A stretch of DNA of 64,000 nt from an uncultured Massilia sp. (GTDB lineage Bacteria; Pseudomonadota; Gammaproteobacteria; Burkholderiales; Burkholderiaceae_D): positions 1 through 64,000 of the forward strand of contig CAJYXO010000122.1 of assembly GCA_913778765.1 (NCBI GenBank), in the 5' to 3' direction. Under the pieces are notes generated by a model. It saw only the letters and a list, made by a program, of their open reading frames with translations. It was not told where the DNA came from and did no database searches. This document shows, in pieces, positions 18,401 through 26,891 of this stretch. Each line of letters opens with the position of its first letter. Positions within the stretch are counted from its first letter, which is position 1. The position numbers and the translations under genes are program-made.

Positions 18401-18993
18401 GAATGGCGCACCTGCTGCTCCTGGTTGGGCTGGCCGGCGCGCTGGATCTCGACGTAGAAGTGGCCCGGGAACAGCTTCGACCAGCGCCGCGCGCAGGCTT
18501 CGGCCTTCTCGATGTCGCCGTTGTCGATGGCCTGGCCGATGTCGCCGAACTGGGCGCCCGACAGCACGATCAGGGCGTTCGCCTGCGGCACATCCGGCTC
18601 CAGCGTCGACACCGAGCTTGCCAGCGCTTCCAGCCACTCGACGCGGATCTCCGCCCTGCCCTTGTACTGGTTGGTGAGCCAGGCCTTCGACAGCAGCTCG
18701 CACAGCTGCAGGTAGCCGGTCCTGTTCTTGCAGAGGATCAGCAGGCGGAACGGCTTGTCGCGGTTCTCGTCGTTGGTGATCCAGGCATCGACCCCGACGA
18801 TCGGCTTGATGCCCTTGCCGCGCGCGGCCTTGTAGAAACGGACCAGGGCGAAGGCGTTCGCCAGGTCGGTCACCGCCAGGGCCGGCTGCTGGTCCTTGAC
18901 GGCAGCCGCCACCAGGTCGTCGATGCGGACCAGGCCGTCGACGATGGAGTACTCGGAGTGAACGCGCAGGTGGGTAAAAGTCGGGGCAGTCAT
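15499..18993 (-). CDS. dnaE: DNA polymerase III alpha subunit
   Basis: The 1164-residue catalytic subunit of the replicative polymerase, in the usual DnaE1 size range. The N-terminal PHP domain begins FTHLRVHSEYSIVDG. The polymerase palm carries the catalytic aspartates in PDFDIDFCQEKR (about residue 412) and VKFDFLGLTTL (about 567). The fingers follow, then the helix-hairpin-helix region (FNKSHAAAYALLSYHTAYLK) and an OB-fold (about 980-1080, ILIVTLDDKTSVVEVTIYN). It stands alone with 97 bases to the next gene upstream. The ATG at 18993 gives the standard N-terminus. Confidence 0.97.
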   Translation of the reverse strand: MTAPTFTHLRVHSEYSIVDGLVRIDDLVAAAVKDQQPALAVTDLANAFALVRFYKAARGKGIKPIVGVDAWITNDENRDKPFRLLILCKNRTGYLQLCELLSKAWLTNQYKGRAEIRVEWLEALASSVSTLEPDVPQANALIVLSGAQFGDIGQAIDNGDIEKAEACARRWSKLFPGHFYVEIQRAGQPNQEQQVRHSVALAGRLGLPVVATHPVQFISKDEFIAHEARVCIAEGEMLANAKRVRRFNENMCFKSQDEMAELFKDLPGALANSVEIAKRCNVTLTLGKPQLPNFPTPGMTIDEFLVAETKKGLEERLLQLFPDPEQREKERPRYEARLEFENNTIIKMKFPGYFLIVAEFIQWGKNNGVPIGPGRGSGAGSLVAYALKITDLDPLKYNLLFERFLNPERVSMPDFDIDFCQEKRELVIQHVKDLYGRDAVSQIATFGTMAAKGAIRDVGRVMDFGYTFCDGISKLIPFKPGKPVSIAEAIEEEPMLKERLENEEEVKQLLDLAQQVEGITRNIGMHAGGVLIAPGKLTDFCPLYTQGGDAGVVSQYDKDDVEAAGLVKFDFLGLTTLTILDRAVNYIRALDPQDAGFNLESLPLTDRPSYKLLTEAKTVAVFQLESRGMQGMLKDARPDRFEDIIALVALYRPGPMDLIPDFCKRKHGEKFDYPDPRTESILSETYGIMVYQEQVMQMAQIVGGYSLGGADMLRRAMGKKKAEEMAEHREIFRAGAAKDGLSTEKADEIFDLMEKFAGYGFNKSHAAAYALLSYHTAYLKVHHTAAFMAANMSLAMEDTDKIKILVEDAIDVCKLTILPPDVNESQFRFTPEGPPRSVTGKQVSNIRYGLGGVKGAGQGAIEAIIAARSGGGKFKDLFDFCLRVDRKQINRRTIESLIRAGAMDCFGVDRAVLLATVGFAMEAAGQAAAAANQVSLFGGDDSDLVAPPEYVKATPWTDRQKLSEEKTALGYYLSGHMFDSYQAEVRRFAKTKLKDLEPSRDPRMLCGVITGVRTQLTQRGKILIVTLDDKTSVVEVTIYNELFETNKNIFREDEFLLVVGKVSEDRFNGGLRITAEKAFGIAEARIQYGHKLEMDMACTVQPGKLAEILQPYRQEGGLPVSLRVTPQGIPCVVQLGDDWRVAPSDELKYALELQLGASAVAVEY

Positions 18994-19090
18994 CCCGGCA
19001 TTTTACCGCGCCCGGGCCCGGCATGGGATTGCCGGACTGCATTCAAACGGCCGGGCGTGGCGGTTTTACCAACGCCCGGCAGCCATCCGA

Positions 19091-20203
19091 TTATTGACTG
19101 ACGGGCTCAAGACGTGCTGTCTTTTCCGCGCCATAGCGGCGCCGCATGCGCAGGAAAGGTTCCTCGATGGTGTTGTAACTGAGCGTGGCAAGACCCCAGG
19201 TCAGCGCATACGCCACCGCGATCATGATCGCCGCGTCGAGCCAGCCGTTGCCGGTCGGACGCACCAGGCCGACGCGCTGGGCCAGCAGGTGAAGCAGGCC
19301 CATGTGCAGCAGGTAGAAGGAAAAACTGATCTTGCCGCCGTGGCAGAGCACGCGGTCCACCAGGCCAGGCAGGCGCGGCAGGAAAGACACCCAGGCCACG
19401 ATGAACAGCGCCCAGCCGCTGCTCTCGACCAGCGACCACCAGATCCACAACTGGTGGCGGGGCGTGGCGCCGAAGGGCGCGATCCGGTGCATCGCGGCCG
19501 TGTCGCAGACCACCAGCGCGCCGGCGAGCAGCAGCAGCAAGGGCGCCAGCGCCTGCAGCCGCGTGCGATGCGCCTGGATCAGCATCGCCGCCAGCATGCC
19601 GACCAGGAACTGGTCGAAGCGGCCGACGAAGGTGCAGAACAGCATCAGGGTGCTGTTTTCGTTGACGGTGTAGGCGGCCAGCTTGAAGAACACCATCAGC
19701 ACCAGCAGATTGACCAGGTAACGCGGTCCGCGCTCCATGGCGAAGCGCGCCAGGAAGGGGAACACCATATAGAACAGGAATTCCAGCGAAATGGTCCAGG
19801 CCGCCCCGGTGACCGGCGTGCCGGAGGTCGGCGCGTGGCCGAGGTTGGTGGCGAACACGTACAGCAGGTCCTGGGGCTGGAAGGTATCGCGGCCGATCGA
19901 GGTGGCGACCAGGAAGATCGTCAGGAACAGCGGCAGGATGCGCAGCACGCGGTTGCGCAGGAAATCGCGGTAGACGATGGCCTTCTGGTGCAGGGCGATC
20001 TGCATGAACAGGAAGCCGGACAGCGTGAAGAACAGGCCGACGCCGGTATGCCCTTCCGTGATCAGGGCTGCCCATTGGGTCTGGATGCCGGGTCCGCCCA
20101 GTCCGCGGTATTCGAGCTGGAAATGGAACAGGAAGACGATGGTGGCGGCCAGCCAGCGCAGCTGGTCGATGCGCGGGTTGTATTGCAAATTCAGAGATTG
20201 CAT
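19091..20203 (-). CDS. Membrane acyltransferase family 3 (OafA/YrhL-like)
   Basis: A 370-residue polytopic inner-membrane O-acyltransferase. It begins with the family's YNPRIDQLRWLAATIVFLFH block, where the first histidine is the conserved active-site one. GHTGVGLFFTLSGFLF and RNRVLRILPLF follow, then about eight more helices. Such enzymes add acetyl or similar groups to O-antigen, exopolysaccharide or peptidoglycan sugars. There is no C-terminal SGNH domain, so it is the short form. It stands alone, divergent from trhO. The substrate is unknown; the many polysaccharide genes in the window are plausible customers. Confidence 0.88.
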   Translation of the reverse strand: MQSLNLQYNPRIDQLRWLAATIVFLFHFQLEYRGLGGPGIQTQWAALITEGHTGVGLFFTLSGFLFMQIALHQKAIVYRDFLRNRVLRILPLFLTIFLVATSIGRDTFQPQDLLYVFATNLGHAPTSGTPVTGAAWTISLEFLFYMVFPFLARFAMERGPRYLVNLLVLMVFFKLAAYTVNENSTLMLFCTFVGRFDQFLVGMLAAMLIQAHRTRLQALAPLLLLLAGALVVCDTAAMHRIAPFGATPRHQLWIWWSLVESSGWALFIVAWVSFLPRLPGLVDRVLCHGGKISFSFYLLHMGLLHLLAQRVGLVRPTGNGWLDAAIMIAVAYALTWGLATLSYNTIEEPFLRMRRRYGAEKTARLEPVSQ

Positions 20204-20316
20204 GGGTGTCCGGTTTCCGCCATCGGTGACTTGTAAGAAAACAATTGTAATCCTACAAGCGCCTCAAATGCCACGGTAGTCCGGCCCCGGCGGCATCATT
20301 CCGGCTGGCCCTGATT

Positions 20317-20322
20317 TATAAT
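20317..20322 (+). promoter_or_regulatory. -10 element of the trhO promoter
   Basis: A perfect TATAAT sits 37 bases before the trhO ATG. A matching -35 is not clear. Further upstream CTTGTA (20230-20235) and TACAAG (20254-20259) form a weak inverted repeat near the divergent acyltransferase gene. Confidence 0.45.
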
Positions 20323-20358
20323 AGCCGGCTGTCTTCCCAGCATTCGATCCGGACTACC

Positions 20359-21198
20359 ATGCACGTCAACATCGCCGCCTACAAATTCGTCACCCTCGAG
20401 AACCTCGAAGAGATGCGCCAGCAATACCAGGCGCTGTGCACCGAACTCGCCCTGAAGGGCACGGTCCTGCTGACGCCGGAAGGCATCAACATGTTCGTCT
20501 CGGGCCCACGCGAAGCGATCGACCGGTACCTGGCCTGGGTGCGCAGCGACGCCCGCCTGGCCGACCTGGAATGGAAGGAAAGCCTGTCGGAAGAACAGTC
20601 GCACCGCCGCATGCTGGTGCGCATCAAGAAGGAAATCATCACGATGCGCATGCCCCTCATCAAGCCGGAACTGGGCCGCGCGCCGTCCGTTGCGCCGAAG
20701 ACGCTCAAGCGCTGGCTCGACCAGGGCCATGACGACGACGGCGTGCCGGTCGTGATGATGGAAACCCGCAACGCCTTCGAAGTGGACGTCGGCACCTTCG
20801 AGAACACCCTCGACTACCGCATCGACAAGTTCAGCGAGTTCCCGGACGTGGTGGCCCAGCACAAGGACGCGCTGCAGGGCAAGACCGTGGTGACCTTCTG
20901 CACCGGCGGCATCCGTTGCGAAAAAGCCGCAATCCACATGCAGAACATCGGCTACGAACGCGTCTACCAGCTCGACGGCGGCATCCTCAAATACTTCGAA
21001 GAAGTCGGCGGCGACCATTACAAGGGCGACTGCTTCGTGTTCGACTACCGCACCGCCCTCAATCCGAAGCTGGAGCCGACCGAGACCGTGCAATGCTTCG
21101 CCTGCCGCGCGGTCGTGACGCCGCGCCAGCAGCTGGCGCCGGAATACGTGGTGGGCGTATCCTGCCCGCACTGCGTCCCCGCGGACACCCCGCAATAA
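20359..21198 (+). CDS. trhO: tRNA uridine 5-hydroxylase, rhodanese type
   Basis: A 279-residue cytoplasmic protein of the YceA/TrhO family, which makes 5-hydroxyuridine at the wobble position of certain tRNAs. The N-terminal acylphosphatase-like domain carries [16 protein letters not shown]. The rhodanese domain follows with the active-site loop [10 protein letters not shown] (first Cys at residue 181) and [10 protein letters not shown]. The C-terminal Cys pairs (CFACRA, CPHC) suit a metal site. Length and motif order match the family closely. Confidence 0.93.
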   Translation: MHVNIAAYKFVTLENLEEMRQQYQALCTELALKGTVLLTPEGINMFVSGPREAIDRYLAWVRSDARLADLEWKESLSEEQSHRRMLVRIKKEIITMRMPLIKPELGRAPSVAPKTLKRWLDQGHDDDGVPVVMMETRNAFEVDVGTFENTLDYRIDKFSEFPDVVAQHKDALQGKTVVTFCTGGIRCEKAAIHMQNIGYERVYQLDGGILKYFEEVGGDHYKGDCFVFDYRTALNPKLEPTETVQCFACRAVVTPRQQLAPEYVVGVSCPHCVPADTPQ

Positions 21199-21202
21199 AG
21201 AC

Positions 21203-21229
21203 AAACCGCCGGGCTGGACCGGCGGTTTT
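21203..21229. terminator. Rho-independent terminator of trhO
   Basis: AAACCGCCGG (21203-21212) and CCGGCGGTTT (21219-21228) form a perfect stem around GCTGGA, followed by TTCGTTTTATTT. A second, AT-rich hairpin (TTCACGC/GCGTGAA core, about 21231-21268) follows and would serve the convergent DUF4214 gene. Confidence 0.85.
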
Positions 21230-21295
21230 CGTTTTATTTCATTCACGCGGCTTGCGTGAAATAAAATTTCACATCCCTGCGATGGTCGATGGACC

Positions 21296-21907
21296 TCAGC
21301 CCCACAGCGGCGGATGCGGATCGGCAACGCCGACCAGGCCGGTCTGGTGCTCGATGCCCATCCCCGCAGCCTTCACCATGTTGTCGATCGTGATGTCGAC
21401 ATTGCCCGGGTCGACAGCGGCGGCGCCCGATGCCAGATCGTGCACGCTGGCGAGATAGTCGAAACCCGCCTTCAGGCCGACCGCGGTCTTGTACGCCGCC
21501 TGTTCGTTGGCCAGGTCCATGTGGGCCGTGAACACGCTGGCGACCGAGACCTTGCCATTGTAGGCGACCTGGTCGGTGCCCTGTGCGCCGGCGGCAATCT
21601 GGGTCACGACGTTGTCGATGGTGATGGCTTTCTGGTCCAGCAGGTTGGCCCAGTAATTCACGCCGGCGGCTTCGGCGGCGCGTCCGAACAGGTGCTGGTA
21701 GACGGCACTGACGACGGCGCTATTGCTCATGCCGGCATACATGGTCTGGTATTCGCTCGACGCGGCGAAGTTCGCCGACGCCGTCTGATAGCCGGTCGGG
21801 TAGGTATTCAGGATATTGGTCCAGTAAGCAAGGCCGGCGACGTCCGCCGGGCGGCTGAAATATGCAACGTAGAGTTTCTGCACTTCTGTTTCGGTCGTGG
21901 TCGCCAT
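21296..21907 (-). CDS. Short DUF4214 protein
   Basis: A 203-residue protein made almost entirely of the DUF4214 region. Its N-terminus (VQKLYVAYFSRPADVAGLAY) and later IAAGAQGTDQVAYNGKVSVA match the first 180 or so residues of the large DUF4214 protein at 26892-28985. It lacks the large protein's long Ala/Thr-rich body and C-terminal end, so it probably lacks that protein's secretion signal. There is no N-terminal signal peptide. The second of two adjacent ATGs (21907) is preferred because AAGGAGG lies 5 bases away and the other is only 2 bases away. It lies just past the end of the type I secretion operon on the same strand. It may be a companion, chaperone or minor substrate of that system (inference). 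Confidence 0.8.
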   Translation of the reverse strand: MATTTETEVQKLYVAYFSRPADVAGLAYWTNILNTYPTGYQTASANFAASSEYQTMYAGMSNSAVVSAVYQHLFGRAAEAAGVNYWANLLDQKAITIDNVVTQIAAGAQGTDQVAYNGKVSVASVFTAHMDLANEQAAYKTAVGLKAGFDYLASVHDLASGAAAVDPGNVDITIDNMVKAAGMGIEHQTGLVGVADPHPPLWG

Positions 21908-22089
21908 CATGGCCTCCTTTGGAATAAGTGTAAAAAAATATACCCCATTCCTTTTTTCGGAGGCGCACTCAACCGTGCTAAAATTATCGTAAGTTCTTGA
22001 AAGAAAAAGATTTTTTCAAAGAAATTCAGCAGGCATCAGCCAGAGTGTTAAATGGATGACGCAAGCCGGCTATTTCGTCGATTGATAAA

Positions 22090-22119
22090 AAAAACCCACC
22101 GCCGAAGCAGTGGGTTTTT
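22090..22119 (-). terminator. Terminator of the type I secretion operon
   Basis: AAAAACCCAC (22090-22099) and GTGGGTTTTT (22110-22119) form a 10-bp stem with a 10-nt loop, just past the TolC-family stop. On the minus strand the stem leads into a long T-run, a textbook intrinsic terminator. Confidence 0.88.
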
Positions 22120-22136
22120 ATTGAAGCGCTATAAAC

Positions 22137-23495
22137 TCAATGGAAATACGCCGTCACTTCGCGCACGCTGGACTGGTCTAGCGTACCGGCCGCGGCGCGC
22201 AAACGCAGCAGGCCGATCAGGTAGGAATAGCGGGCCTGGGCCAGGTCGCGCTGGCTGGTGTAGAGCTGCTGCTGGGCATTCAGCAGATCCAGGTTGATGC
22301 GCACGCCGCCCTTGATGCTCTGCTCGGTGGCCTTCATCAGTTCCTGGCCAGACGCGACCGCCTTTTCCAGCGCCTCGATCTTGTGCACGCTGGACAGCAC
22401 GATGCTGTGGGCTTTGCGCAGTTCGACCATGACCTTGCTGGTGCGCACGTCCAGGTCGGACTGGGCGCGTCCATAGGCGTCGCCGGCCTGGCGGACCGTC
22501 GCGCTGATGGCGCCGCCCTGGTAGATGGGCAGGCTCACCTGGACACCAATCGCGCGGTTCACCGAGTTCTGCTGGTAGGTATTGATCGATGCGGAATCAT
22601 CCTTGCTATACGTGGCAATGAAGTCGGCGCGCGGATAGTGGCCAGCCTTGGTGCGCTGGATGTCCAGACGCGCGTTCTCGACCGCCAGGCGGGCCGCCGC
22701 CAGCTCGTTGTTGTGTTCGCGGGCGATCTTTTCCCACTCTGCGAAGGTGCCGGTGGTAAGGACAGCTGGCTTGAAACCCTCGCCAAGCTTGTCGAGCGAA
22801 CCCGGATCCATGCCGATGATGCCGGCCAGCGTTTCGCGCGCGGCGACGACGTTGTCCTGTGCTTCGGTCACCTGGGCTTCGGCAATATCGAGGCGGGCCT
22901 GGGTTTCCAGCATGTCGGTCTTGGTGCCCTCGCCTTTTTCGAACAGGCGATTGTTGACATGCATCTGCTCCTTGTACATGTCACGCGATACTTGGGAGAG
23001 ACGCAACTGGTCCTCGGCGAACAGCACGTCCAGATAGGTGCTGACGACGCGCACCGCGACCTCGTCGCCGGCGGCGGCAAACATTGCTTCACCCTGGCGC
23101 GCCTGGACCTTGCCCTGGCGATAACGGGCGATGCCGTCCAGGTTCAGGATCGGCTGGCGCAACTGCACCGCGGAAGAACGGCTGATGTAGCGTGGCCACG
23201 ACTGCGTACGTTGGATGCCAGAATAACCGGCAATTGTCACGTTCTGGAACGTTTCGAGGTCCGCCACGTTGCGGCTGGCAGAGTAGCTGGCCGACACGCT
23301 CGGCAGCAGATAGGAGCGGCCGATGATGCGGTTTTCCTGCGCCGACTCCTTGTCGTAGTAGCTCATGCGGTACTGCGGATCGTTCTTCAGCGCGGCCTCG
23401 TAGGCCTGCTGCAGGGTGACGGCGCCGGCCTGGCCGGCCACCATGGCGCCGAAAGCGGCGAACAACGCCAGACGAAGTGTTCCCTTCACGTTCAC
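22137..23495 (-). CDS. TolC-family outer-membrane channel of the T1SS
   Basis: A 452-residue outer-membrane efflux/secretion duct. A signal peptide (LALFAAFGAMVAGQAGAVTL) is followed by two OEP repeats rich in long helices with periodic Gln/Ala, such as NRLFEKGEGTKTDMLETQAR and TEQSIKGGVRINLDLLNAQQ; the latter is the helix-turn found in type I secretion TolC proteins. Its ATG overlaps the HlyD stop by 4 bp. It completes the ABC-HlyD-TolC set as a dedicated outer-membrane exit. Confidence 0.92.
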   Translation of the reverse strand: MNVKGTLRLALFAAFGAMVAGQAGAVTLQQAYEAALKNDPQYRMSYYDKESAQENRIIGRSYLLPSVSASYSASRNVADLETFQNVTIAGYSGIQRTQSWPRYISRSSAVQLRQPILNLDGIARYRQGKVQARQGEAMFAAAGDEVAVRVVSTYLDVLFAEDQLRLSQVSRDMYKEQMHVNNRLFEKGEGTKTDMLETQARLDIAEAQVTEAQDNVVAARETLAGIIGMDPGSLDKLGEGFKPAVLTTGTFAEWEKIAREHNNELAAARLAVENARLDIQRTKAGHYPRADFIATYSKDDSASINTYQQNSVNRAIGVQVSLPIYQGGAISATVRQAGDAYGRAQSDLDVRTSKVMVELRKAHSIVLSSVHKIEALEKAVASGQELMKATEQSIKGGVRINLDLLNAQQQLYTSQRDLAQARYSYLIGLLRLRAAAGTLDQSSVREVTAYFH

Positions 23496-24844
23496 TCCTC
23501 CGTCAGCGACGATTTCGCACGATCGAAGATCGGCTTCAGCAGGTAATTCATCATGGTGCGCTCGCCCGTCTTCACGAACAGTTCGACCGGCATGCCGGGG
23601 CGCACATCCAGCTTGTGCTGGGCGATCATCTTCTGGCCTGCCGGCGTCACGCGCACGCGCACCCGGTAGAACGGCGCACCGGTGCGCTCGTCGAGGCTGC
23701 GGTCGGCCGCCACCTGTTCGACCTCGCCCGGAATATGCGGGGTCTTGTTGGCGTTGAAGGCAGAGAAGATCAGCTCGGTCTTCAGGCCCGGATGCACACG
23801 GTCGACCAAGTTGACCGCCAGGTTGCCTTCGACAACCATCGGGTCGTCGGTCGGCACGATTTCCATCATCTTGAAGCCGGCCGGCACCACGCCGCCCTGG
23901 GTGAACACTGCGAGGCTGGTCACGGTACCGCTCACCGGCGATTTGACTTCGATGCTGTCGACATCGAACTTCTGACCTTCGAGGCGCGCGGCGAGGGCTT
24001 CCGCTTCGCGCTCGACGTCGGACAGCTGGGTCCGCACTTCCTTCTGGTAATCCTGCATGCGCTGGGCCTTGCGCAGGCCCATCTCCAGCACCTGGCGGCG
24101 CGCACGCGCAATGTTGCCGATGTCTTCCGACACGGCGCCGCTCAGTTGGGCATAGGTACGCTCCAGGTCCAGCAGGCGGTTGCGCGCCACATAGCCTTCC
24201 TTGGCCAGGTCGCGCATGCCGCCAAGCTGCTCCTTCAGGAAGCCCATCTGGGTCTTCTTGCTGTCTCGCGACTCTTCCAATCCGCGGATCTGTTCCTTCA
24301 GGCCGGCGATGTTTTCATCCACGCTGCCCAGCTCATTCTGCAGCGACATCTGGCGCGAAGTCAGCAGCTGGCGTTGCAGTGCCATCAGGTCTGCCACGCG
24401 TGGGTCGTTGCGACGCTGCTCCAGGTCGGCCGGAAACTTGATCGACTTGAGGCCGTCCCGTTCCGCCGTCAGGCGCGCCTCGTTGGCGCGGGCGGTCAGA
24501 TACTGGGCATCGGTGGTCTCGTAGGCGGATTTCGCCTGGATACCGTTCATGCGCACCAGCACCTGGCCTTCCTTTACCAGATCGCCGTCCTTGACCAGGA
24601 TCTCCTTGACGGTGCCACCGGTCTGGTGCTGGATCGCTTTGCGGTTCGATTCCTTGGCCACGGTGCCCTGTAGCGGCACGCCCTTGTCCAAAGGTGCGAA
24701 CAGGCCCCACAGCAGGAAGCCGCCGAAGCCCAGTACCACGATCAGCCAGCCGACGCGGCTGAACTTGCGCGCGTCCGTATTCACTTCCAGCGGCGTCACG
24801 TCGTGCGAGATGACTTCCGCCACATCGTTCTTCAACAATTTCAT
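23492..24844 (-). CDS. HlyD-family periplasmic adaptor of the T1SS
   Basis: A 450-residue membrane-fusion protein. One N-terminal membrane helix (VGWLIVVLGFGGFLLWGLFA, near residue 32) is followed by a lipoyl half-motif. A long coiled-coil hairpin spans about residues 110-290, and a beta-barrel closes with the family ending RVRVTPAGQKMIAQHKLDV and RPGMPVELFVKTGERTMMNY. It links the inner-membrane ABC exporter to the TolC channel. The gene abuts the ABC gene and overlaps the TolC gene by 4 bp, so the three subunits are co-translated. Confidence 0.93.
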   Translation of the reverse strand: MKLLKNDVAEVISHDVTPLEVNTDARKFSRVGWLIVVLGFGGFLLWGLFAPLDKGVPLQGTVAKESNRKAIQHQTGGTVKEILVKDGDLVKEGQVLVRMNGIQAKSAYETTDAQYLTARANEARLTAERDGLKSIKFPADLEQRRNDPRVADLMALQRQLLTSRQMSLQNELGSVDENIAGLKEQIRGLEESRDSKKTQMGFLKEQLGGMRDLAKEGYVARNRLLDLERTYAQLSGAVSEDIGNIARARRQVLEMGLRKAQRMQDYQKEVRTQLSDVEREAEALAARLEGQKFDVDSIEVKSPVSGTVTSLAVFTQGGVVPAGFKMMEIVPTDDPMVVEGNLAVNLVDRVHPGLKTELIFSAFNANKTPHIPGEVEQVAADRSLDERTGAPFYRVRVRVTPAGQKMIAQHKLDVRPGMPVELFVKTGERTMMNYLLKPIFDRAKSSLTEE

Positions 24845-26653
24845 TTATTTACCTTCTTCGGTAGTAGCCGTTGCGGCGGCGGCCGGGGCGGAAGCTGCGC
24901 CTGGTGCGGCGCCAGCCTGGCCCGCAGCAGCAGCGGCTGCGGCTGCGCGCTGGGCCGCCAGTGCCTTCTGGTTGGCTTCGTTCATCGCCGCGATGACGTC
25001 CTTGGTCGGGCCGAACAACTGCACGCTGCCCTCGTTCATCACCAGCAGCTTGGTGGTGATGCCGAGTGCGCTGGGACGGTGGGTAATCAGGACGATCGTC
25101 TTGCCGCGCTGACGCAGGTCGAGGACCGCATTCACCAACGCCAGTTCGCCCTGGTCGTCCAGGTTCGAATTCGGCTCGTCCAGCACGATCAGGGCCGGAT
25201 CGCCGTACAAGGCGCGCGCCAGGCCGAGTCGCTGCTTCTGGCCGCCCGACAGGCCTGCACCGCCATCGCCGAGTTTGGTGTCGTAGCCCTCCGGCAGGCG
25301 CAGAATCATGTCGTGCACGCCGGCGTGCTTGGCGGCCGTGACCACTTTTTCCGAATCGATCTCGCCGAAGCGGGCGATGTTCTCGGCCACGGTGCCGCTG
25401 AACAGTTCGATATCCTGCGGCAGGTAGCCGAGGTGCGGGCCGAGCTGGTCCTTGTTCCAGGCGTAGATATCGGCGCCGTCCAGACGCACTTTACCCATCA
25501 TCGTCGGCCAGACGCCCACCAGCAGGCGCGCCAGGGTCGACTTGCCCGAGCCGCTCGGGCCAATCACGCCGAGCACGTCGCCCGGCTGGATCGCGAACGA
25601 AACGCCCTTGACGACCGGGTTGCGCGCGGTCGGGGGCGCGGCATGCACGCCCTCAACGCTCAGGATGCCTTGCGGTTTCGGTAGCGCCATGCCCGCTTCG
25701 CGCGCCGGGTTCTTCTCGAGCAGCAGGCTCAGGCGGTCGAACGCGCTGCGGGTGCTGCTCCAGCTCTTCCACACGCCAATCAGCTGCTGCACCGGGGCCA
25801 GGGTACGGCCGAGCAGGATCGACGCGGCAATCATCATGCCGGCCGTGATCTTGTTGTCGAGCACCAGCAGCGCGCCCAGGCCGAGCACGGACGACGACAG
25901 GGCCATCTGGAAGAACTTGGTGACGGCGGTGATCGTGCCGGCTTTCTGGCTCGCCTGGGCCTGCAGGCTCAGGAAGCGGCCATGGGTCTTGAACCAGCGC
26001 GCCATCAGGTTCGGCAGCATGCCCATCGATTCGATCACTTCGGCATTGCGCAGGTTGTTGGTCGCCAGGGTGCTGGAAGCGATCGACATCGTATTGGCTT
26101 CCTTCAGCGGCTCGTAGGTCACGCGCTCGTTGACAATCGCCAGGATCACCAGGACGACCACGCCGCACAACGCGAACAGACCCAGCCAGGGCTCGAAGAA
26201 GAAGATCACAATCAGGTACACCGGGAACCAGGGCGCGTCGAAGAAGGCGAACAGCGCGTTACCGGTCAGGAACTGACGTAGTGTGGTCAGGTCGTTCAAG
26301 GCCTGCCCCGCGTTGGTGCCGGCCAGCTTGAGATTCTGCTCGAAAGCGGCTGTGTACAAACGGCGGTTCAGCTTCATGTCGAACTGCGCGCCCACCCGCA
26401 CAAGCACGAAAGAACGGATGAGTTCCAGCGCAGACGAAAACATGAATGCGCCAAGCATCAGCAGGGTGAGCATCAGCAAGGTGATCTCGTTCCGGCTCGA
26501 CAGCACCCGGTCGTATACCTGCAACATGTAGATCGACGGCACCAGCGCCAGCAGGTTGACGATCGCGCTGAACGTCGCAACGGTATAGAACGTTCCTTTG
26601 AAGCTGAGCAGGACGCGCCCGATCTCGGTTTGTGGATTCAAGAATTTTTTCAT
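24845..26653 (-). CDS. Type I secretion ABC permease/ATPase (PrtD type)
   Basis: A 602-residue inner-membrane exporter. Residues about 20-300 form six helices, with the PrtD-type VNLLALVPSIYMLQVYDRVL near the start. The ATPase domain has Walker A GPSGSGKST near residue 362, signature LSGGQKQRLGLARA near 471, Walker B and THRPSALGITTK. There is no N-terminal C39-like domain, so it is of the protease/lipase exporter kind. The C-terminus ends in an Ala-rich tail of about 35 residues. The ATG at 26653 gives the family-like start MKKFLNPQTEIGRVL; a longer frame begins at 26719 inside the promoter region. A consensus-like CRP box lies about 100 bases upstream. Confidence 0.92.
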   Translation of the reverse strand: MKKFLNPQTEIGRVLLSFKGTFYTVATFSAIVNLLALVPSIYMLQVYDRVLSSRNEITLLMLTLLMLGAFMFSSALELIRSFVLVRVGAQFDMKLNRRLYTAAFEQNLKLAGTNAGQALNDLTTLRQFLTGNALFAFFDAPWFPVYLIVIFFFEPWLGLFALCGVVVLVILAIVNERVTYEPLKEANTMSIASSTLATNNLRNAEVIESMGMLPNLMARWFKTHGRFLSLQAQASQKAGTITAVTKFFQMALSSSVLGLGALLVLDNKITAGMMIAASILLGRTLAPVQQLIGVWKSWSSTRSAFDRLSLLLEKNPAREAGMALPKPQGILSVEGVHAAPPTARNPVVKGVSFAIQPGDVLGVIGPSGSGKSTLARLLVGVWPTMMGKVRLDGADIYAWNKDQLGPHLGYLPQDIELFSGTVAENIARFGEIDSEKVVTAAKHAGVHDMILRLPEGYDTKLGDGGAGLSGGQKQRLGLARALYGDPALIVLDEPNSNLDDQGELALVNAVLDLRQRGKTIVLITHRPSALGITTKLLVMNEGSVQLFGPTKDVIAAMNEANQKALAAQRAAAAAAAAGQAGAAPGAASAPAAAATATTEEGK

Positions 26654-26719
26654 GTGTCTCGCGTGAGAGGTCAGATGAAGCGCCCCGGCATGTGCTGTGG
26701 AGAAATCGCTTCCGCGCAC

Positions 26720-26763
26720 ATTATCTACGAAAACACAAAAAAAATGTGATCTGCGTCACATTT
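26720..26763 (-). promoter_or_regulatory. CRP-type box and -10 of the T1SS operon
   Basis: TGTGATCTGCGTCACA (26745-26760) is an exact TGTGA-N6-TCACA site. With its flanking AAA and TTT it is close to the full 22-bp Escherichia coli CRP consensus. On the minus strand a -10-like GATAAT lies at 26720-26725. The box centre is then about 40 bases before the predicted start point, close to class II CRP spacing (-41.5). Confidence 0.75.
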
Positions 26764-26825
26764 TTTAAATTGGAACGACCATAAGGGTCGCTTTCTCACG
26801 ACAAGTGCCGAACCAACAAGAAAAA

Positions 26826-26851
26826 ACCCCGCCTCTTTGCAGAGACGGGGT
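26826..26851 (-). terminator. Terminator of the large DUF4214 gene
   Basis: ACCCCG(C)CTCT pairs with AGAG(A)CGGGGT around TTGC, with one internal mismatch. On the minus strand it leads into a T-run (complement of 26821-26826 and beyond). It separates the DUF4214 transcript from the secretion operon, which has its own promoter. Confidence 0.8.
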
Positions 26852-26891
26852 CCTCAGTTTAAAGGCCCAAATTACAGGCCCGGGACTGATA

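Noticed and set aside
15352-19101. A 1249-codon open frame on the plus strand
   Set aside because: Antisense shadow of dnaE; no recognisable motif and low-complexity composition.
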